Assembly (NCBI GenBank): GCA_018907035.1
Contig: JACCIC010000298.1
Coordinates: forward strand, 1 to 64,000
Source: Sycobia sp. Sy_11
Taxonomy: Eukaryota > Arthropoda > Insecta > Hymenoptera > Epichrysomallidae
Reading direction: 5' to 3'
DNA: 64,000 nt
Shown: in pieces, positions 32,197-43,759 of the stretch
How the letters are laid out: the number at the start of each line of letters is the position of its first letter
Numbering within the stretch: position 1 is the stretch's first letter
Program-made: the position numbers and the translations under genes
Notes under the pieces: model-generated
The model's input: only the letters and a program-made list of their open reading frames with translations
Databases searched by the model: none
Told to the model about the DNA's origin: nothing

Positions 32197-34066
32197 TGCA
32201 GTACAATACCTCGCAGTAGTTGCACAACATGTTCAATTGATGCAATTAGAACCATTTTCACTTTTATTAAATTATTTGTTCTCTAAATTTACTAGTTTTA
32301 GGAGATTATTGAATTCAAGTGAGAATAAAACTGAATTATTTGGGTCGTGGTAGACAAAGTGAACTACTCTAAGCAATTATACCTCTTTTGAAAAAGCAGA
32401 AAACAAAAAATTGACAAACATTTGAAAAGGAAAGGGGAGGAGGAAGGAAGATTTCGGAAGAGAGAAAACAAGAAAGCAAAGAAAACGAAAAGTATCATCA
32501 CTCTCAGAATCAATCAAATGTAAGATTTTTTCTTAAGCAATCAACTGCATGAATTGTCTCGCAAAGGAAGGTAAGAGAGGGAAGAAAGTAACATAACAGG
32601 AAATTGATCACTTTAAGAGCCAATCAGATGCCATCTTTGTTTCTTTAGCACCTAATCAAATGAGTTTTTCTCTAGAAAAGAAAGGTTATGTTTTATTAGA
32701 ATGAATAAAAATTCGATCTTTTGTTTCACTCGATCAGATCTGCCTTTATTGTTTTGTATCATCCAATTCTAAGCGAGAGACTTATTTCATTGGACGGAAA
32801 ATCTTATAAATTCAGAGTGTAGCACTAAACTTATATTATGTGTCGTATTCAGCTCTAATCTTTTCAAGTAATAGTATAGAGATCAGTAGAACAGTAGAGT
32901 ATTACATTGTGTTCCGAAAAGATGTCTTCATACATCCGGAAGATAAAGTATATGGCTAGAAGTTGTGTGTTACCCAGAAAATTAGAGACGAAGAATTTAT
33001 CTTTAAAGATCTGAGTTTTCTCAGTTTTGAATATGGTGAACTCAAAACTCAATACTCATCTGCCAATATTCTGGAATGCATTATCGAGAGCGGAAAAGAA
33101 TACAACTGTGATGTCCGAGATGAACTATTCTGGTGTACAAGATGTATTAGAAGTATGCGCCGCCCTTTTGAGCCTAGAGCTTCCTCAACTAGCTTGGGCC
33201 GTGTCCCTGAAGAAGTTATGTTTACTCTCCCTACAACTTATTTCTTAGGCCTTCCAACTTATTTCCTTAGTCTGTCTAAAAACCCTATTCCTTAGTGGAG
33301 TTTGCAAGGTTTATGGGGCATGCATAGTCGTCACCTAAAAGGAGGACCGATCGCTTCCGCGGATAAGGATATGGTTGTGAGAAATAATTACAGAACACAA
33401 ATTTTTATTGCTACTTTTATTTTTGATCTCTCTCTTTTTTTCTTTTTTCTTACAACCCTTACTATCTTTGTCCAGAGAGAGAGCGTGTGTTTCTCGTAGG
33501 CTCGGTCCTATTGATACGTCTGTTAGTGTTTTTTGAATGCACTAAAAAACTTTTATAGTAGAGGCGCGTGTTTTATAAATGGATTGTAACTCGCAACTGA
33601 AGTTCGCCGCCGCGCTCATGCTTATAAAAGCTCGGCGTAAGCAGTTCCCCGAGCCGCCGCTGTGGCCATATGGAGATTCTAATTAGGTGCGGATCAATGC
33701 ACGTGATTTCTTGCTAATTTTTCAGAGTAGTTCTGTAGTCACAATTCTCTACTACGCGACAGCCTAGTCAGCGTCTACCTGCGCCATCTGATATTTTCTT
33801 ATCGTTATATATTTATAGATAGATACCGCCGTGTTATAAAAGTTGGCGAAGAATTATTACAATTATTAACGCTTTTTTATTCTTATAATATTTATACGTA
33901 ATATATATATACTTCGCAATTATAAAAGTTAACGTAGTTGACATTATTTTTTATTAATTAATTTAAATATTAAATGTGTATATTTATAAACTTGTTATAT
34001 TATTATTTCGCGTACATGTCAGACGGTAAATTGTTGTCAGCAGATAAATTATAATGGTTTGATCTG
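32197..34066. other. spacer with unassigned moderate-GC segment
   Basis: 32197-32950 is AT-rich. 33000-33300 has short open frames without recognised homology. A TATAAAAG box at 33622-33629 lies upstream of a GC-rich stretch; it could be a promoter or part of an LTR, but no transcript can be assigned. Confidence 0.35.
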
Positions 34067-34098
<32 letters not shown>

Positions 34099-34115
34099 TG
34101 TATGTATGTATGTAT

Positions 34116-34163
<48 letters not shown>
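34067..34163. repeat. (TATG)n-(TA)n compound microsatellite
   Basis: About 14 TATG units followed by about 19 TA units. Open frames rich in Tyr, Ile and His on either strand are translations of this repeat. Confidence 0.95.
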
Positions 34164-34165
<2 letters not shown>

Positions 34166-35594
34166 TTATATAAATACACATGTGTATGCATATACGCCTG
34201 GATATACCATTTGGTATGGCGACGTAACACAACTCAGTGGCTGAATCGAAACCATGACGGAATGAATTGGAATACGAAAGATATACATTATCATATATTT
34301 AAACATACATTTAGATTTACATATGATCAATTACAATGACAAATTGTATGTAAGACTAAAAAAACATTAAAAAATCCGCACCAAAAGATGTAAGTACATT
34401 TCATCTCCAAAACAAAGAACTTTTAACAAAAGTAGAATCGTTTGGCGAGTTCGATGTGTTCTTAGCATAGTAAGAACTTTAAATACATTTTCTCATGTAT
34501 TTTATAAAAAATTTATATAAAATACTTTCCTAAAGTTCGATATATATTAACACAAAAAATAGTCTATAATTAAATTATAAATCAGTTCACTAATAAGTCA
34601 GGTGCATTTATACAAAACATTTTCCAAAATATTCAGAAATAGATTAACAAATAATAAATTATATAACGCAATGATCACTTAAAGTAAATGGCTAAGTGCA
34701 TATTATATGCATCCCTATAAATAACAACATGTATAGTTTACACAAAATATATCTAAAAAGTCTAGAAGTCTAAAAAATAATAATTAATCAAAATTTTTAA
34801 CGGAAATGCAGCTTAGTAAATAGTGAGATCATTTACAAATAGCCGAGTTGATTATCCGGGAAGCAGAGGAAAAAGAGATAATAAAATGAGTACGCACTTG
34901 ATATCAAATTATAATAAGCAGAGGACATACAAAATATGAAGATTTAAATATTACACGATTGGGTTAAAAAATTATTACTGACAATTCATAATAATATATT
35001 TTATAAATAAATAATATTCATGCCTGGACTTAAAAAAAGAATTAATGTTCTTGAATCATTGATGTTTTAGGTGTACATTCTTTTGGTATTTATTCTGATA
35101 ATTTATCATTATTAAAAAAAAATCAGGTATGAATTTACCAGGACCGTTTCGAGAAAGTTTATAGGTAAACAAATCAAATTTTGAACTTATGTTAAATATG
35201 GAAATCAAATATTGAATTTATATTGAAAATTATGTTTTCAAAGCCTTGTCTACAGGAATAAATATAATAGAAATTGATACAGCAAATTGATAAAGCAAAT
35301 ACTTTACCATATTGTTTATTGAAGTTTTATTAATGACTTGTTACTATTTTCAATTTGTAAAAATCATATTTTCACTTATATATAATTTAAAAATGATTTC
35401 TAAAATTTCTAGAACTTTTAATTTACGTTATCAAAACAATTTCAGAAATATATAGAAGAGCTTGGGCTTAGCAAATAACGGCACCTATTTGTCTACTATC
35501 GTTAAGCACCTGATTTTACTTGCCAAATTGAAATTTGTCAATGGTAACTCTTGGATTTCTATTAACCGAATTTTTTAGAATCTTTTAACAAAAC
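34164..35594. other. AT-rich spacer, no gene seen
   Basis: No coding sequence, structural RNA or transposon signature is recognised. Confidence 0.45.
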
Positions 35595-35720
35595 AGAAAT
35601 TAAAAAATTAAAAATAATAAAAAATAATAAAAATAAAAATAATAAAAATTAGTTATATTCTATATTAGGAAAGGACAACCTGACTTCCCCCATCAACTTA
35701 AATTTAAAGTTCCTTTTGTT

Positions 35721-35757
35721 GTCCGATGTTTCGAACCGCTACGGTTCATCTTCAAGG
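35721..35757 (-). ncRNA. decayed hammerhead-ribozyme motif (PLE repeat unit 1)
   Basis: On the minus strand, GAACCG-TAG-CGGTTC forms a stem-II-like hairpin directly before the GAAAC core strand, and GGAC follows. The CUGAUGAG strand is altered (cttgaagatga), so cleavage is unlikely. Confidence 0.5.
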
Positions 35758-36128
35758 ATTAAACTAAAATGAAAAATCCAACATGCTACTATATATATCC
35801 TATCCCCACTCTAAATTTATTGGTATAATATTTATAGGACACCCACTGTCTTGACTTAAATGTAAAATACCAATTTTATATTAATAAAATCATTAAATAT
35901 TTTTATTGTTCTTACAGTGTTTATAATATAATATATTAATTAAAATAATGACAGTCAGATTGTCTGTTTATAGTTACATCTGAAGAATCTGAAATAAAAC
36001 TTATTACTACAATAAATTATATTAAAAATTAATAATAAAATAAAATAAAAATAATAAAAACAATATTCTATGTTAATAAAGGACAATCTGACTGCCCCCA
36101 CCACCTTAAATTTAAATTCACCTTTTTT

Positions 36129-36164
36129 GTCCGTGGTTTCGAACCACTACGGTTCATACTCAGG
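36129..36164 (-). ncRNA. decayed hammerhead-ribozyme motif (PLE repeat unit 2)
   Basis: The minus strand has cctgagtatga in place of CUGAUGA, then GAACC-GTAGT-GGTTC, then GAAAC. The loop-closing pair present in unit 1 is lost but five stem pairs are kept. The two-base insertion in the core strand should inactivate it. Confidence 0.5.
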
Positions 36165-36239
36165 AAGTAAACCAAATTTTTTTTACTTTTACTACCTTCT
36201 TCCAAACTATTTACATTTTCAAAATCGAAAAAATGTAAT

Positions 36240-37788
36240 AAGTTTAAACTATGTTCTTTTAGCCCGGATGTACCATATATGCTTTATAAACTATATTAAT
36301 GCTAATATATACTTTATTTTAGGTATCTACCCGTTGGTCCAATGTAATGCTTGTCACAGTCTTTACAATTTATTTTGTATACTACTCCTTTTAAAAATTT
36401 ATCATTCTTATCTTTCTAATTATTAAATATGTTTCTTATATTATTATTATTTCTAAAGTAAACTTGAATATTATGTTTTTTGAAAGTACTTCTAATTCTT
36501 TCCGACAATCCTTTTACACATGGTAATATTATGATTTTATTAGTATTCCCCATGTCTTCCATATTATGTTCTCTACTATTATTATAATTCCGGTCCACGT
36601 TGCTCCCTTTATAATACCTATCTTATTTCCAAATTAATGGTGTGTGTTAAAATTTAATAACCTACCTGATCATGTAGGTTTTCTATACTAATTTAGTTTT
36701 ACTATGTTATTACTAATTCTAATAACATTGATGTCTGAAAAATTCAATTTATTCTTAAATTCTATTTCTTTTGTGAAGTTAATTTTATTATGGATGGAAT
36801 TAAAAACATCCACTATTTCGTCTACATACCTTTTTGATACATTGTAAAGACGTTATCAACATATCTTTTCTAGATAATTGGTTCAAAATTTAATTTGCTT
36901 AATGCAATATTTTATAATTTTTCTATTACTAAATTTGCAATGATTGGTGATAAAGCTGATCTCATTGGACAACCATATCCTTGTTCATAAAAATTCTTTT
37001 GAAAAGAAAAATTGGTATTATTAAAAACTAAATTTATTGCTTTACTGGATTTACATTTTGTTAATTTTATGTGTAATCATTTCTGTCCCTTTTGCTTCTA
37101 TAATTACTTTAAATAAATTCATTGGTATATTCGTAAATAAAGATACAACATCCAATGAAATCATCTTATAATTATTCGGAATACCAATATCTTAAACAGT
37201 TTTATAAAAACTCCAACTATCTTTAACGTAACAGTTGGTTTTCCCAACTATCTTAACTAATATATTGCATAAAAATCTAACAATATTGTATGTTGGAAAA
37301 TTAAATGATGATATTACTATTCTATAGGTCAATTGCTTTTTGTGAATTTTGGGAATCCCATAAGATTTGGCTATTGTACCATTTTCACATTTTAAATATT
37401 TAAACGTAAAGTAATTAATATAAGATTTTTTTTTCCATTCTTTTATTAATTTTTTCAATTTATTTTTTAGTTTATTAATATGAGGATTCCCAAAGTTTCT
37501 TGTAAGCTGTGTCATCCTATAACATCATTGTAATTGTATTCATATGTTCTTTTTTATCAGATGCGACTGTTACATTTCCTTTATCTGCAATTTGGAATAT
37601 ATTTGTCTTCACGTTTAAGAAATTCTTGGTTATTTTGTATTCATATATGCTATTACTATTTCAATAATCTGAAATCTATTTTCATTTTTAAAATTATTAA
37701 TAACCTTCGCCAATGAGGTTCTACATTGTTTCCGAATATGATTATTGCAATTAATAATACAATTTTTTACGTCTGTGATGATTTCCTT
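36240..37788 (-). pseudogene. PLE polyprotein (RT to GIY-YIG), broken
   Basis: Minus-strand fragments in order: KNCIINCNNHIRKQCRTSLA and ADKGNVTV..KKEHM (37560-37790), NYFTFKYLKCENGTIAKSYGIPKIHKK (about 37340-37420), then RIVISSFNFPTYNIVRFL. Past decayed middle RT come KIIILPCVKGLSERIRSTFKKHNIQVYF (near 36450-36540) and GVVYKINCKDCDKHYIGPTGRY (near 36320-36390), the beginning of the GIY-YIG nuclease with Tyr-Ile-Gly. Many stops and frameshifts are present. The 5' part of the same frame continues beyond the inserted transposon at 39418-39482 (KGKKFGISYSNNNFSIKE). Confidence 0.75.
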
Positions 37789-37790
37789 AA

Positions 37791-39413
37791 GGCAGTATTC
37801 TACTTTAGACCCTCGAAAAAAACGCTACTTTTGTGAAATTTTTCAGAGAATGCTATTGAAAATATGGATGTAGGATTTGAACTGCTTAATAAATACCCTC
37901 TTGAAGTACATAAAAAAATTTTTTTTATTTATTTCATACATTTTTTATACATGTAAAGTATACTCAAAGCCAACACCTCAAAAAGTAGGTAACGTTGTGG
38001 TGGTCGTAAAATCTTGTCGACGGATGGTCTGAAACAAGAAAATCAAATAGTTGTATGTTCAGTATGACTCCAGAAACCGATCTAACTAGAATATTTTATG
38101 TACGTGCAAAATCAACAAAATAGCGGCTAAAATACGAAAGGAAAAAAACTTGCTTTTTTCCGTCTTTTTTTGCAATAAAAATATAGTTAGAATTAAAATT
38201 TTAAGTTGATTGTAGTTAGGACGGTTGATACAAATATATAGAATAAGTGTTCAAAATTTCATAAGGATCGGTTCTACAGTTGTTTAAATTTTACGACCAC
38301 GGTCCTTGAAAACGCTGTTTTGAGAAAAATGCGTTTAAAGATTTTGTAAGTGAAAAATCGTAGAAAAAATTATCTTACGCTCAATCAGCGATGCCTGGGC
38401 CATACAATATGTCTTCAACTTGTTCCAGGTGAGTATTTTCATCTAATTTAGCCTGCTTTTTTTGAGTTCTGCTCTCCTTAGAAGCCTCAGTCGACCGGCG
38501 GTTCTCTCGAACGATGCGCTGTTGGTCGCGCATATTAGTGAACTGCATGTCGGTTTGGCCGATTTTCAGGCCCATAATTTCCATTATTTTCAAAAGTGCG
38601 CTGAATCCTTCATTAAAAATGGAGACAGCAGTGAGGCATGCAATTTTAACGATTTTTTTTCCATTATAGACATGCTTCGGTGCCATAACCCAAACTGTTG
38701 AGTTGAAACCCTCATTTTTATTTTGAGTGTTTCTGCCCAAACATCTCTCCAGCAATTCCGTTCTTGTTAGATCTTCGTAGATCGGTTTCAGCACCTCTTG
38801 TACGTCACTAGAAAGAGCAAGACGATGTTTATAATTTTTTAAAGCGTTGTTTGCTTCGGCCTTCTTATACTGACACCAGTTGTCTGAACAGTACGTATGC
38901 TGTGATTTGGAGTCTGTTGAGATTTTGTGGTAATAGCCGGCCCGGATCTCGTTTCGCATGCCTTCTACTGAATTTGAATTCCTTTCAATTGCACGACTGT
39001 AGTTTTTAGATAACTTCTTCATTAATTTGATACTGAGATCAGCAGTCTTCACTTTTTTAATCACGACTTTTGGTTTCTTCACAACTTTCTTCGAAATACA
39101 GAAGCAAAATTATAAAGGGAAGGTAATATTGAGAAGCAAAGGTATATATTTTGATGAGAATATATATAGGTGTAATGATTTACAATAGGGGAACAGCTGC
39201 TGCAGCGAACAAGGCCAGGTAGAGGGCTTATCCGGCGCGCGCGCTGGGCGGGTCGGAATAAAGCGCTCAGGTAATTGCATTCGAAAGGTGAAAAAGTATA
39301 GTTAGACTACCTGAATCTTTCTAAAATTTTGAGCTAATATTCTTGAATATATTTACTTTCGAAAAATGTAAAAAAAAAATATTTTTTTCAAAGTTGTAAA
39401 GTAGAATACTGCC
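37791..39413 (-). mobile_element. TTAA-type DNA transposon (Kolobok-like), 1623 bp
   Basis: It has perfect 17-bp terminal inverted repeats, GGCAGTATTCTACTTTA at 37791 and its complement ending at 39413, flanked by TTAA at 37787-37790 and 39414-39417. Omitting the element and one TTAA rejoins an open PLE reading frame, which independently confirms the boundaries. It encodes one transposase-like ORF on the minus strand. TTAA duplication also occurs with piggyBac, but the encoded protein is not piggyBac-like. The internal coding is shorter than an autonomous element should have, so this is probably a deletion derivative. Confidence 0.82.
38381..39082 (-). CDS. Kolobok/Mutator-like transposase fragment (C-terminal)
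   Basis: An open frame of 233 codons with no disabling change inside, but lacking the N-terminal DNA-binding part expected of a full transposase. Visible blocks are IERNSNSVEGMRNEIRAGYYH, CSDNWCQYKKAEANN (a Cys/Trp motif, near residue 65), YKHRLALSSDVQEVLKPIYEDL, LLERCLGRNTQNKNEGFNS (near residues 110-128, with an acidic residue suited to the last catalytic position), and a Lys/Arg-rich tail. These match what I recall of arthropod and cnidarian proteins annotated as Mutator-like transposase domain and of Kolobok transposases. The assignment to Kolobok rests mainly on TTAA plus GG-starting ends. Confidence 0.65.
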   Translation of the reverse strand: MKKPKVVIKKVKTADLSIKLMKKLSKNYSRAIERNSNSVEGMRNEIRAGYYHKISTDSKSQHTYCSDNWCQYKKAEANNALKNYKHRLALSSDVQEVLKPIYEDLTRTELLERCLGRNTQNKNEGFNSTVWVMAPKHVYNGKKIVKIACLTAVSIFNEGFSALLKIMEIMGLKIGQTDMQFTNMRDQQRIVRENRRSTEASKESRTQKKQAKLDENTHLEQVEDILYGPGIAD

Positions 39414-39600
39414 TTAATAGAAAAGTTGTTATTTGAGTAAGATATTCCAAATTTTTTACCTTTTACAAATATTTATTAATTTAAATTTAATCAGTCGATA
39501 TGAATACAATTTTTAATTTTTAATTATAAATCATATTTATTAATTTTTTTTTGGCTATTGAATACGTATCTAGTTACAAAGTTAACTAAATTCAAAGTTA

Positions 39601-40886
39601 TTAGGAGTGTGAATAAGTCTTTCCCGTTTTTGTAAGAGATGGCGCCACCAATACTGTGCGAGTATTCAATGGTTACATATGTCATAATCAAAGCTTATTC
39701 ATATGTCAACAATTCCATACTAACACATTAGTTAAAATTTTTTCGCATCATAAATTTTTGATATCGTGAAAATGTCGAAATTTGAGCCGAGTCGACGTCA
39801 TTTGCGGGAAGTTTCACTTTATTGGTTCAATTTGAAGAAATCTGATGCCGAGACGCATCGATTGCTTCAGGAGGCTTATGGAGAAGGTTGTGTCGATGAT
39901 TCAAGTGTTCGCGGATGGTTTCGACGCTTCAAAAGCGGTGATTTCGACGTGGAAGACAAGGAGCGTTCCGGGCGGCCGCAAATCTTTGAAGATCGAGAAT
40001 TGGCGACTTTGCTTGATGAAGATTCTTGTCAAACGCAAGAAGAACTTGCTGAAACATTGGGAGTTGACCGAACAACCATTTCCAAGCGTTTGAAAGCCAT
40101 GGGAATGATCCAAAAGCAAGGAAATTGGATGCCGTACGAACTGAAGCTGAGAGACGTCGAACGGCGTTTTTTCACTTGCGAACAGCTGCTTCAGCGACAT
40201 AAAAGAAAGGGTTTTCTGCATCGTATCGTGACTGGCGATGAAAAGTGGATACGTTACGATAATCCGAAGCGAAGAAAATTATGGGGACTACCCGGCCATG
40301 CATCATCATCGACGGCCAAGCCAAATATTCATGGCGCCAAGCTCATGCTCTGTATATGGTGGGACCAGCTAGGTGTGGTTTACTATGAGCTTCTGAAACC
40401 GAATGAAAGGATCACAAGCGAGGTCTATCGACGACAATTCATGCGTTTGAGCCGCGCACTGCGAGAAAAACGGCCACAATACTCCGACAGGCACGACAAA
40501 GTTATTTTGCAACATGACAATGCTCGCCCACATGTTGCACCGCCGGTGAAAACATACTTAGAAACGCTCAAATGGGAAGTCCTACCCCACCCGCCGTATA
40601 GTCCAGACGTTGCTCCGTCTGATTACCATCTCTTCAGATCGATGACGCATGGCCTGGCTGACCAGCACTTCCATTCCTACGAGGAAGCCAAAAAATGGGT
40701 GGATGACTGGATAGAGGCCAAACCGGTCGAATTTTTTCGCAACGGGATTCGTATGTTGCCAGAAAGATGGGAAAAAGTTGTAGCTAGCGATGGCCAATAC
40801 TTTCAATAATTCATTTGTAACCATTTTTTTCACAATAAAGGCTCAAAATTTGAAAAAAAACGGGAAAGACTTATTCACATACCTGA
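39601..40886 (+). mobile_element. mariner element, full-length and apparently intact
   Basis: 1286 bp, with terminal inverted repeats of about 28-30 bases (T[TC]AGG..TGTGAATAAGTC) and TA target duplications at 39599-39600 and 40887-40888. The length equals that of Drosophila Mos1. The transposase ORF is uninterrupted. It lies just beyond the decayed PLE. Confidence 0.96.
39772..40809 (+). CDS. mariner transposase, mauritiana-type, intact (345 aa)
   Basis: It catalyses cut-and-paste transposition in the nucleus, binding the terminal repeats and inserting at TA. ATG 39772 (MSKFEPSRRHLREV) is preferred over the non-ATG codon six bases earlier and gives 345 residues, the Mos1 length. The N-terminal paired helix-turn-helix region includes YWFNLKKSDAETHRLL, SVRGWFRRFKSGDFDVEDKE and, in the second, VDRTTISKRLKAMG. 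The linker is WMPYELK. The catalytic triad is Asp156 (TGDEKW), Asp249 (HDNARPH) and Asp284 (PSDYHLF), a DD34D arrangement at exactly the Mos1 positions. No stop or frameshift is present. Close relatives include ant Mboumar-type elements, but the subfamily is assigned from memory. Confidence 0.95.
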   Translation: MSKFEPSRRHLREVSLYWFNLKKSDAETHRLLQEAYGEGCVDDSSVRGWFRRFKSGDFDVEDKERSGRPQIFEDRELATLLDEDSCQTQEELAETLGVDRTTISKRLKAMGMIQKQGNWMPYELKLRDVERRFFTCEQLLQRHKRKGFLHRIVTGDEKWIRYDNPKRRKLWGLPGHASSSTAKPNIHGAKLMLCIWWDQLGVVYYELLKPNERITSEVYRRQFMRLSRALREKRPQYSDRHDKVILQHDNARPHVAPPVKTYLETLKWEVLPHPPYSPDVAPSDYHLFRSMTHGLADQHFHSYEEAKKWVDDWIEAKPVEFFRNGIRMLPERWEKVVASDGQYFQ

Positions 40887-40888
40887 TA

Positions 40889-41436
40889 TTTACCAATTAC
40901 TTTTATTATTTCAAGCTCATTTAGTCAGATTTCAGTATATACTGTAAAATTCTTTCATGCAAAAATTAATTATTAAAAAAACACAGCAAGAACTTTGTGG
41001 GAATGGGCCTGGATCCATAATTGATTTTTTTAAATAATGACGAATTATCAGAATAAAAAGCAGAATGATTCAACATAAAAACAGCAATGATTCAACATAA
41101 TTAATTTGTTTTTATCTGTCCACACGTGAGTAGTATTGTACTTGTAAAATATATTATGAATTTTCAGTAACATTTTTTTAATCCAGTCATGTAATATTAA
41201 AACATTCATGATGACCAAAAGAATAATGATTAAAGAAAGTATATTGAATAATATTTACTGTTTGTTTCTAAATAATAAAAAACTTTGAATTTTCTATATA
41301 ATATTTAGAATCAAAATGATTATTTCTTTGAAATTCATTCGCTTGTTGAATTTTTGAAGTATTTTTACATGCTGATTTATAAAAACCTTTTAAAATATCT
41401 ATTTATAATTTAGAATAACTATAATATTATTATAAT
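40889..41436. other. AT-rich spacer, no gene seen
   Basis: No coding sequence or repeat recognised. Confidence 0.45.
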
Positions 41437-42550
41437 ATCAGGTGTACGACTTTGCTTCCGTCGTTTTTTTCCGAATTTTGAGGCTTTATTTTAAAAAACT
41501 GGTTATACATTTATAAGTCAAAGTATTGTTCATTTCTGGTCACCACTTTTTTCCATCTTTCGGGCAACATATGAATTCCGTGATGAAAAAACTGGTCATC
41601 TTTTCAAGCAATCCACGAATCGATCCAATTTTTAATTCTTCATAAGACCGGAAGTGCTGATCGGCCAGGCCATGTGGCATTGATCGAAACATGTGATAGT
41701 CTAAAGGAGAAACGTCTGGGGAACACGGCGGGTGGGCTAGAACTTCCTATTTCAACGATTCCGAGTATGTCTTGACCACTTTCTCAACGTGGGGTGGAGT
41801 ATTGTCATGCTGTAAAATCACTTCTTCATAACTATCGTATATTGTGTTTAAATTTTTGGCACAAATACATTAATTGTGTTCAATAACAATCGCCTGTGAT
41901 TGTTTCATATGGTTTTAACAACTTATGATACACTACGCCGAGCCGATCCCATCAAATACTGAGCATGACCTTGGAACCATGAATATTTGGTTTGGTCGTC
42001 GACGTGGACGCATGACCGAGATATCCTCATGATTTTCTGCCCTTGGGATTATTGTAATGAATCCATTTTTCGTTCTCAGTTACAATTCGATGTATAAATT
42101 CCTTCCGTCTTTGCCTTGCAAGCAGTTGTTCACAAGTAAACAAACACCGTTCAAATCTCTTGTCTTCAATTCGTACGGCATCTAGTTTCCTTGTTTCTGA
42201 ATCATTCCCATGACTCTGAGTCATTTTAAAATGCCTTGTTGCCGCACTCGCAATTATCCTACCAAGTCTTGTTGCGTTAGAAACAAGTTTTGATCAAATA
42301 ATGCCTCCAATTCTGCATCTTCGAAAACCTTCTCTCTTCCACCGTCATGCTGATGTTTGTCATGAAAATCACTGTTTTTGAAGCGTTGAAACTACTCTCA
42401 GCACGTTTTCTCACTAATAGCGATCTCACCATAGGTATTTGAGAGCATTCGATGAGTCTTAGCAGCGGAGTTCTTCATATTAAAACAGACAATTAAAACC
42501 TCCCGGAAATGACGAGAATTTGGCTCGTAAGCTAATATTTTGACTTGAGA
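41437..42550 (-). pseudogene. decayed mariner, mauritiana-like, nearly full length
   Basis: It begins with a terminal-repeat-like atcaggtgtacgactttgc and a 3'UTR like that of the intact copy (ttttgaggctttatt). Minus-strand blocks: HGLADQHFRSYEELK (near 41650), YSPDVSPLDYHMFRSMP (near 41680-41720), a decayed HDN region near 41810, ENEKWIHYNNPKGRKS (first catalytic region with the Asp replaced by Asn, 42030-42080), FTCEQLLARQRRKEFIHRIV (near 42090-42140) and an N-terminal DNA-binding remnant to about 42520. Stops and frameshifts are frequent. The far terminal repeat is not recognised. Confidence 0.8.
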
Positions 42551-43759
42551 ATAACTTTATGATGCAGATACAAATTGACTAATATTTCGATGACGTTATG
42601 TTTATTAATATCTCAGCTTATTGTATGACATCTACAATCTATTTATTTCGACTACTACTTACCGCTACAGCCATCTACAGTTTATTATTTATGCTTCCAA
42701 ATACTGGTGTTCATGAGCGCTGGAGGTTTACATGTATACAAAGCATTGGACCAAAACCGGAACATGAATTTGAATCACCGAATTAGTAGTCCTTCGGTCT
42801 AGCGATCGAGCATCTTATTGAAGTATTGATTAAAACCTGGTGTTTTCTTGTGTCAGAATAAAAACATCTAACATTTTATTTATTTTACAATATTAATTAT
42901 TGTATTCTTAATCTTTATAATGAATATAAAAAATATAAAAATTGATACAAATTTATTATTAAATACTTTCTGTTTATTATAAATAAAATTTCTACAATAA
43001 TACCAACAACCTTAATTAAAATAAACATATTTTCTCTTATTAAATTATCTATTTAATTTTATGAAATAATTTTATCTTTTTATAGCCACTTTGAATCTGT
43101 AAAAAATTATTTATAGTTTATTAAAAACTTATAAATAAACATAATATTTAAAAAAATTATATCTTCTAAGCTCTACAATATTTTAATCATGAAATTGTAT
43201 GGTGCTTCTTAAAAATAATGATAAATATTTATTATTTTTGAATTCATTAATTATTACTTTCTTCAAAATAATTATGGAATTCTGTTGTATACACTCACGA
43301 ACTTTTAGCTCCTCATAGTATAATGCTTATCTTCAAATTGTGGTTTAAAAGATAATAATGAATGTAAAATATACGTATGCATGTAAACGTATGTTGTGCT
43401 TGTATGAATCTATGGTTTTTAAATACAATTTGTTCACGATGAATTTGTTTGATTCATCTGATAGTATATGTAATAATTTATAGTATATAATAATAATCTG
43501 ATAGAATATACAATAATAAAAACGTGGTATCAGCCCGAATGGCCACGAAAAGCTTCCTGAGGCTGCTTGCACGACGGTCGGCCGAGCCCGCCCGAATGGT
43601 GGACGGGTTGGCCGGTAGCGTGACCTGTACCACCGCGTTACGGAGGCGGTGTATCTCCAGACGACACACCGTGTGATGCCTACGAGCATTAATTCCCGTA
43701 GAATCGGTCAAAAGATAGACACTCATGCCGCCTTTGGTGTGATGATAAAAGGCCAGTCG
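42551..43759. other. AT-rich spacer with a GC-rich patch
   Basis: 42551-43530 is AT-rich with no gene. 43540-43760 is GC-rich and open on the minus strand for about 80 codons (LLTDSTGINARRHHTV); it may be the edge of the following gypsy relic, but I do not recognise it. Confidence 0.35.

Larger units (their letters stand above)
35595..39482 (-). mobile_element. Penelope-like element (PLE), decayed, split by a TTAA DNA transposon
   Basis: On the minus strand the order is RT N-terminal region (39482 to 39418, then 37787 downward), RT body, GIY-YIG endonuclease start near 36320-36370, then two repeat units with hammerhead-like motifs (36190-36005 and 35990-35595). The same landmarks occur in the PLE at 60.2-62.4 kb (A-rich tracts, cagtcaga.tgtc, ggacaatctgactg, and the hammerhead region), so the families are related. 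Bases 37791-39413 are a later insertion. The outer limit near 39482 is uncertain. Confidence 0.75.

Noticed and set aside
32350..32800. Loose repeats of caatcaaatg-like words followed by T-rich runs
   Set aside because: Only three weak copies with irregular spacing; expected by chance in this composition.
33027..33295. Overlapping plus-strand frames of 73 and 110 codons
   Set aside because: No recognised domain, no conserved start, and they compete with each other in different frames. A host exon cannot be supported.
33622..33629. TATAAAAG box as a gene promoter
   Set aside because: No gene follows. It could equally be inside an LTR or be chance.
34003..34339. Frames rich in Tyr, Ile, Thr and His
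   Set aside because: Direct translation of the TATG/TA microsatellite.
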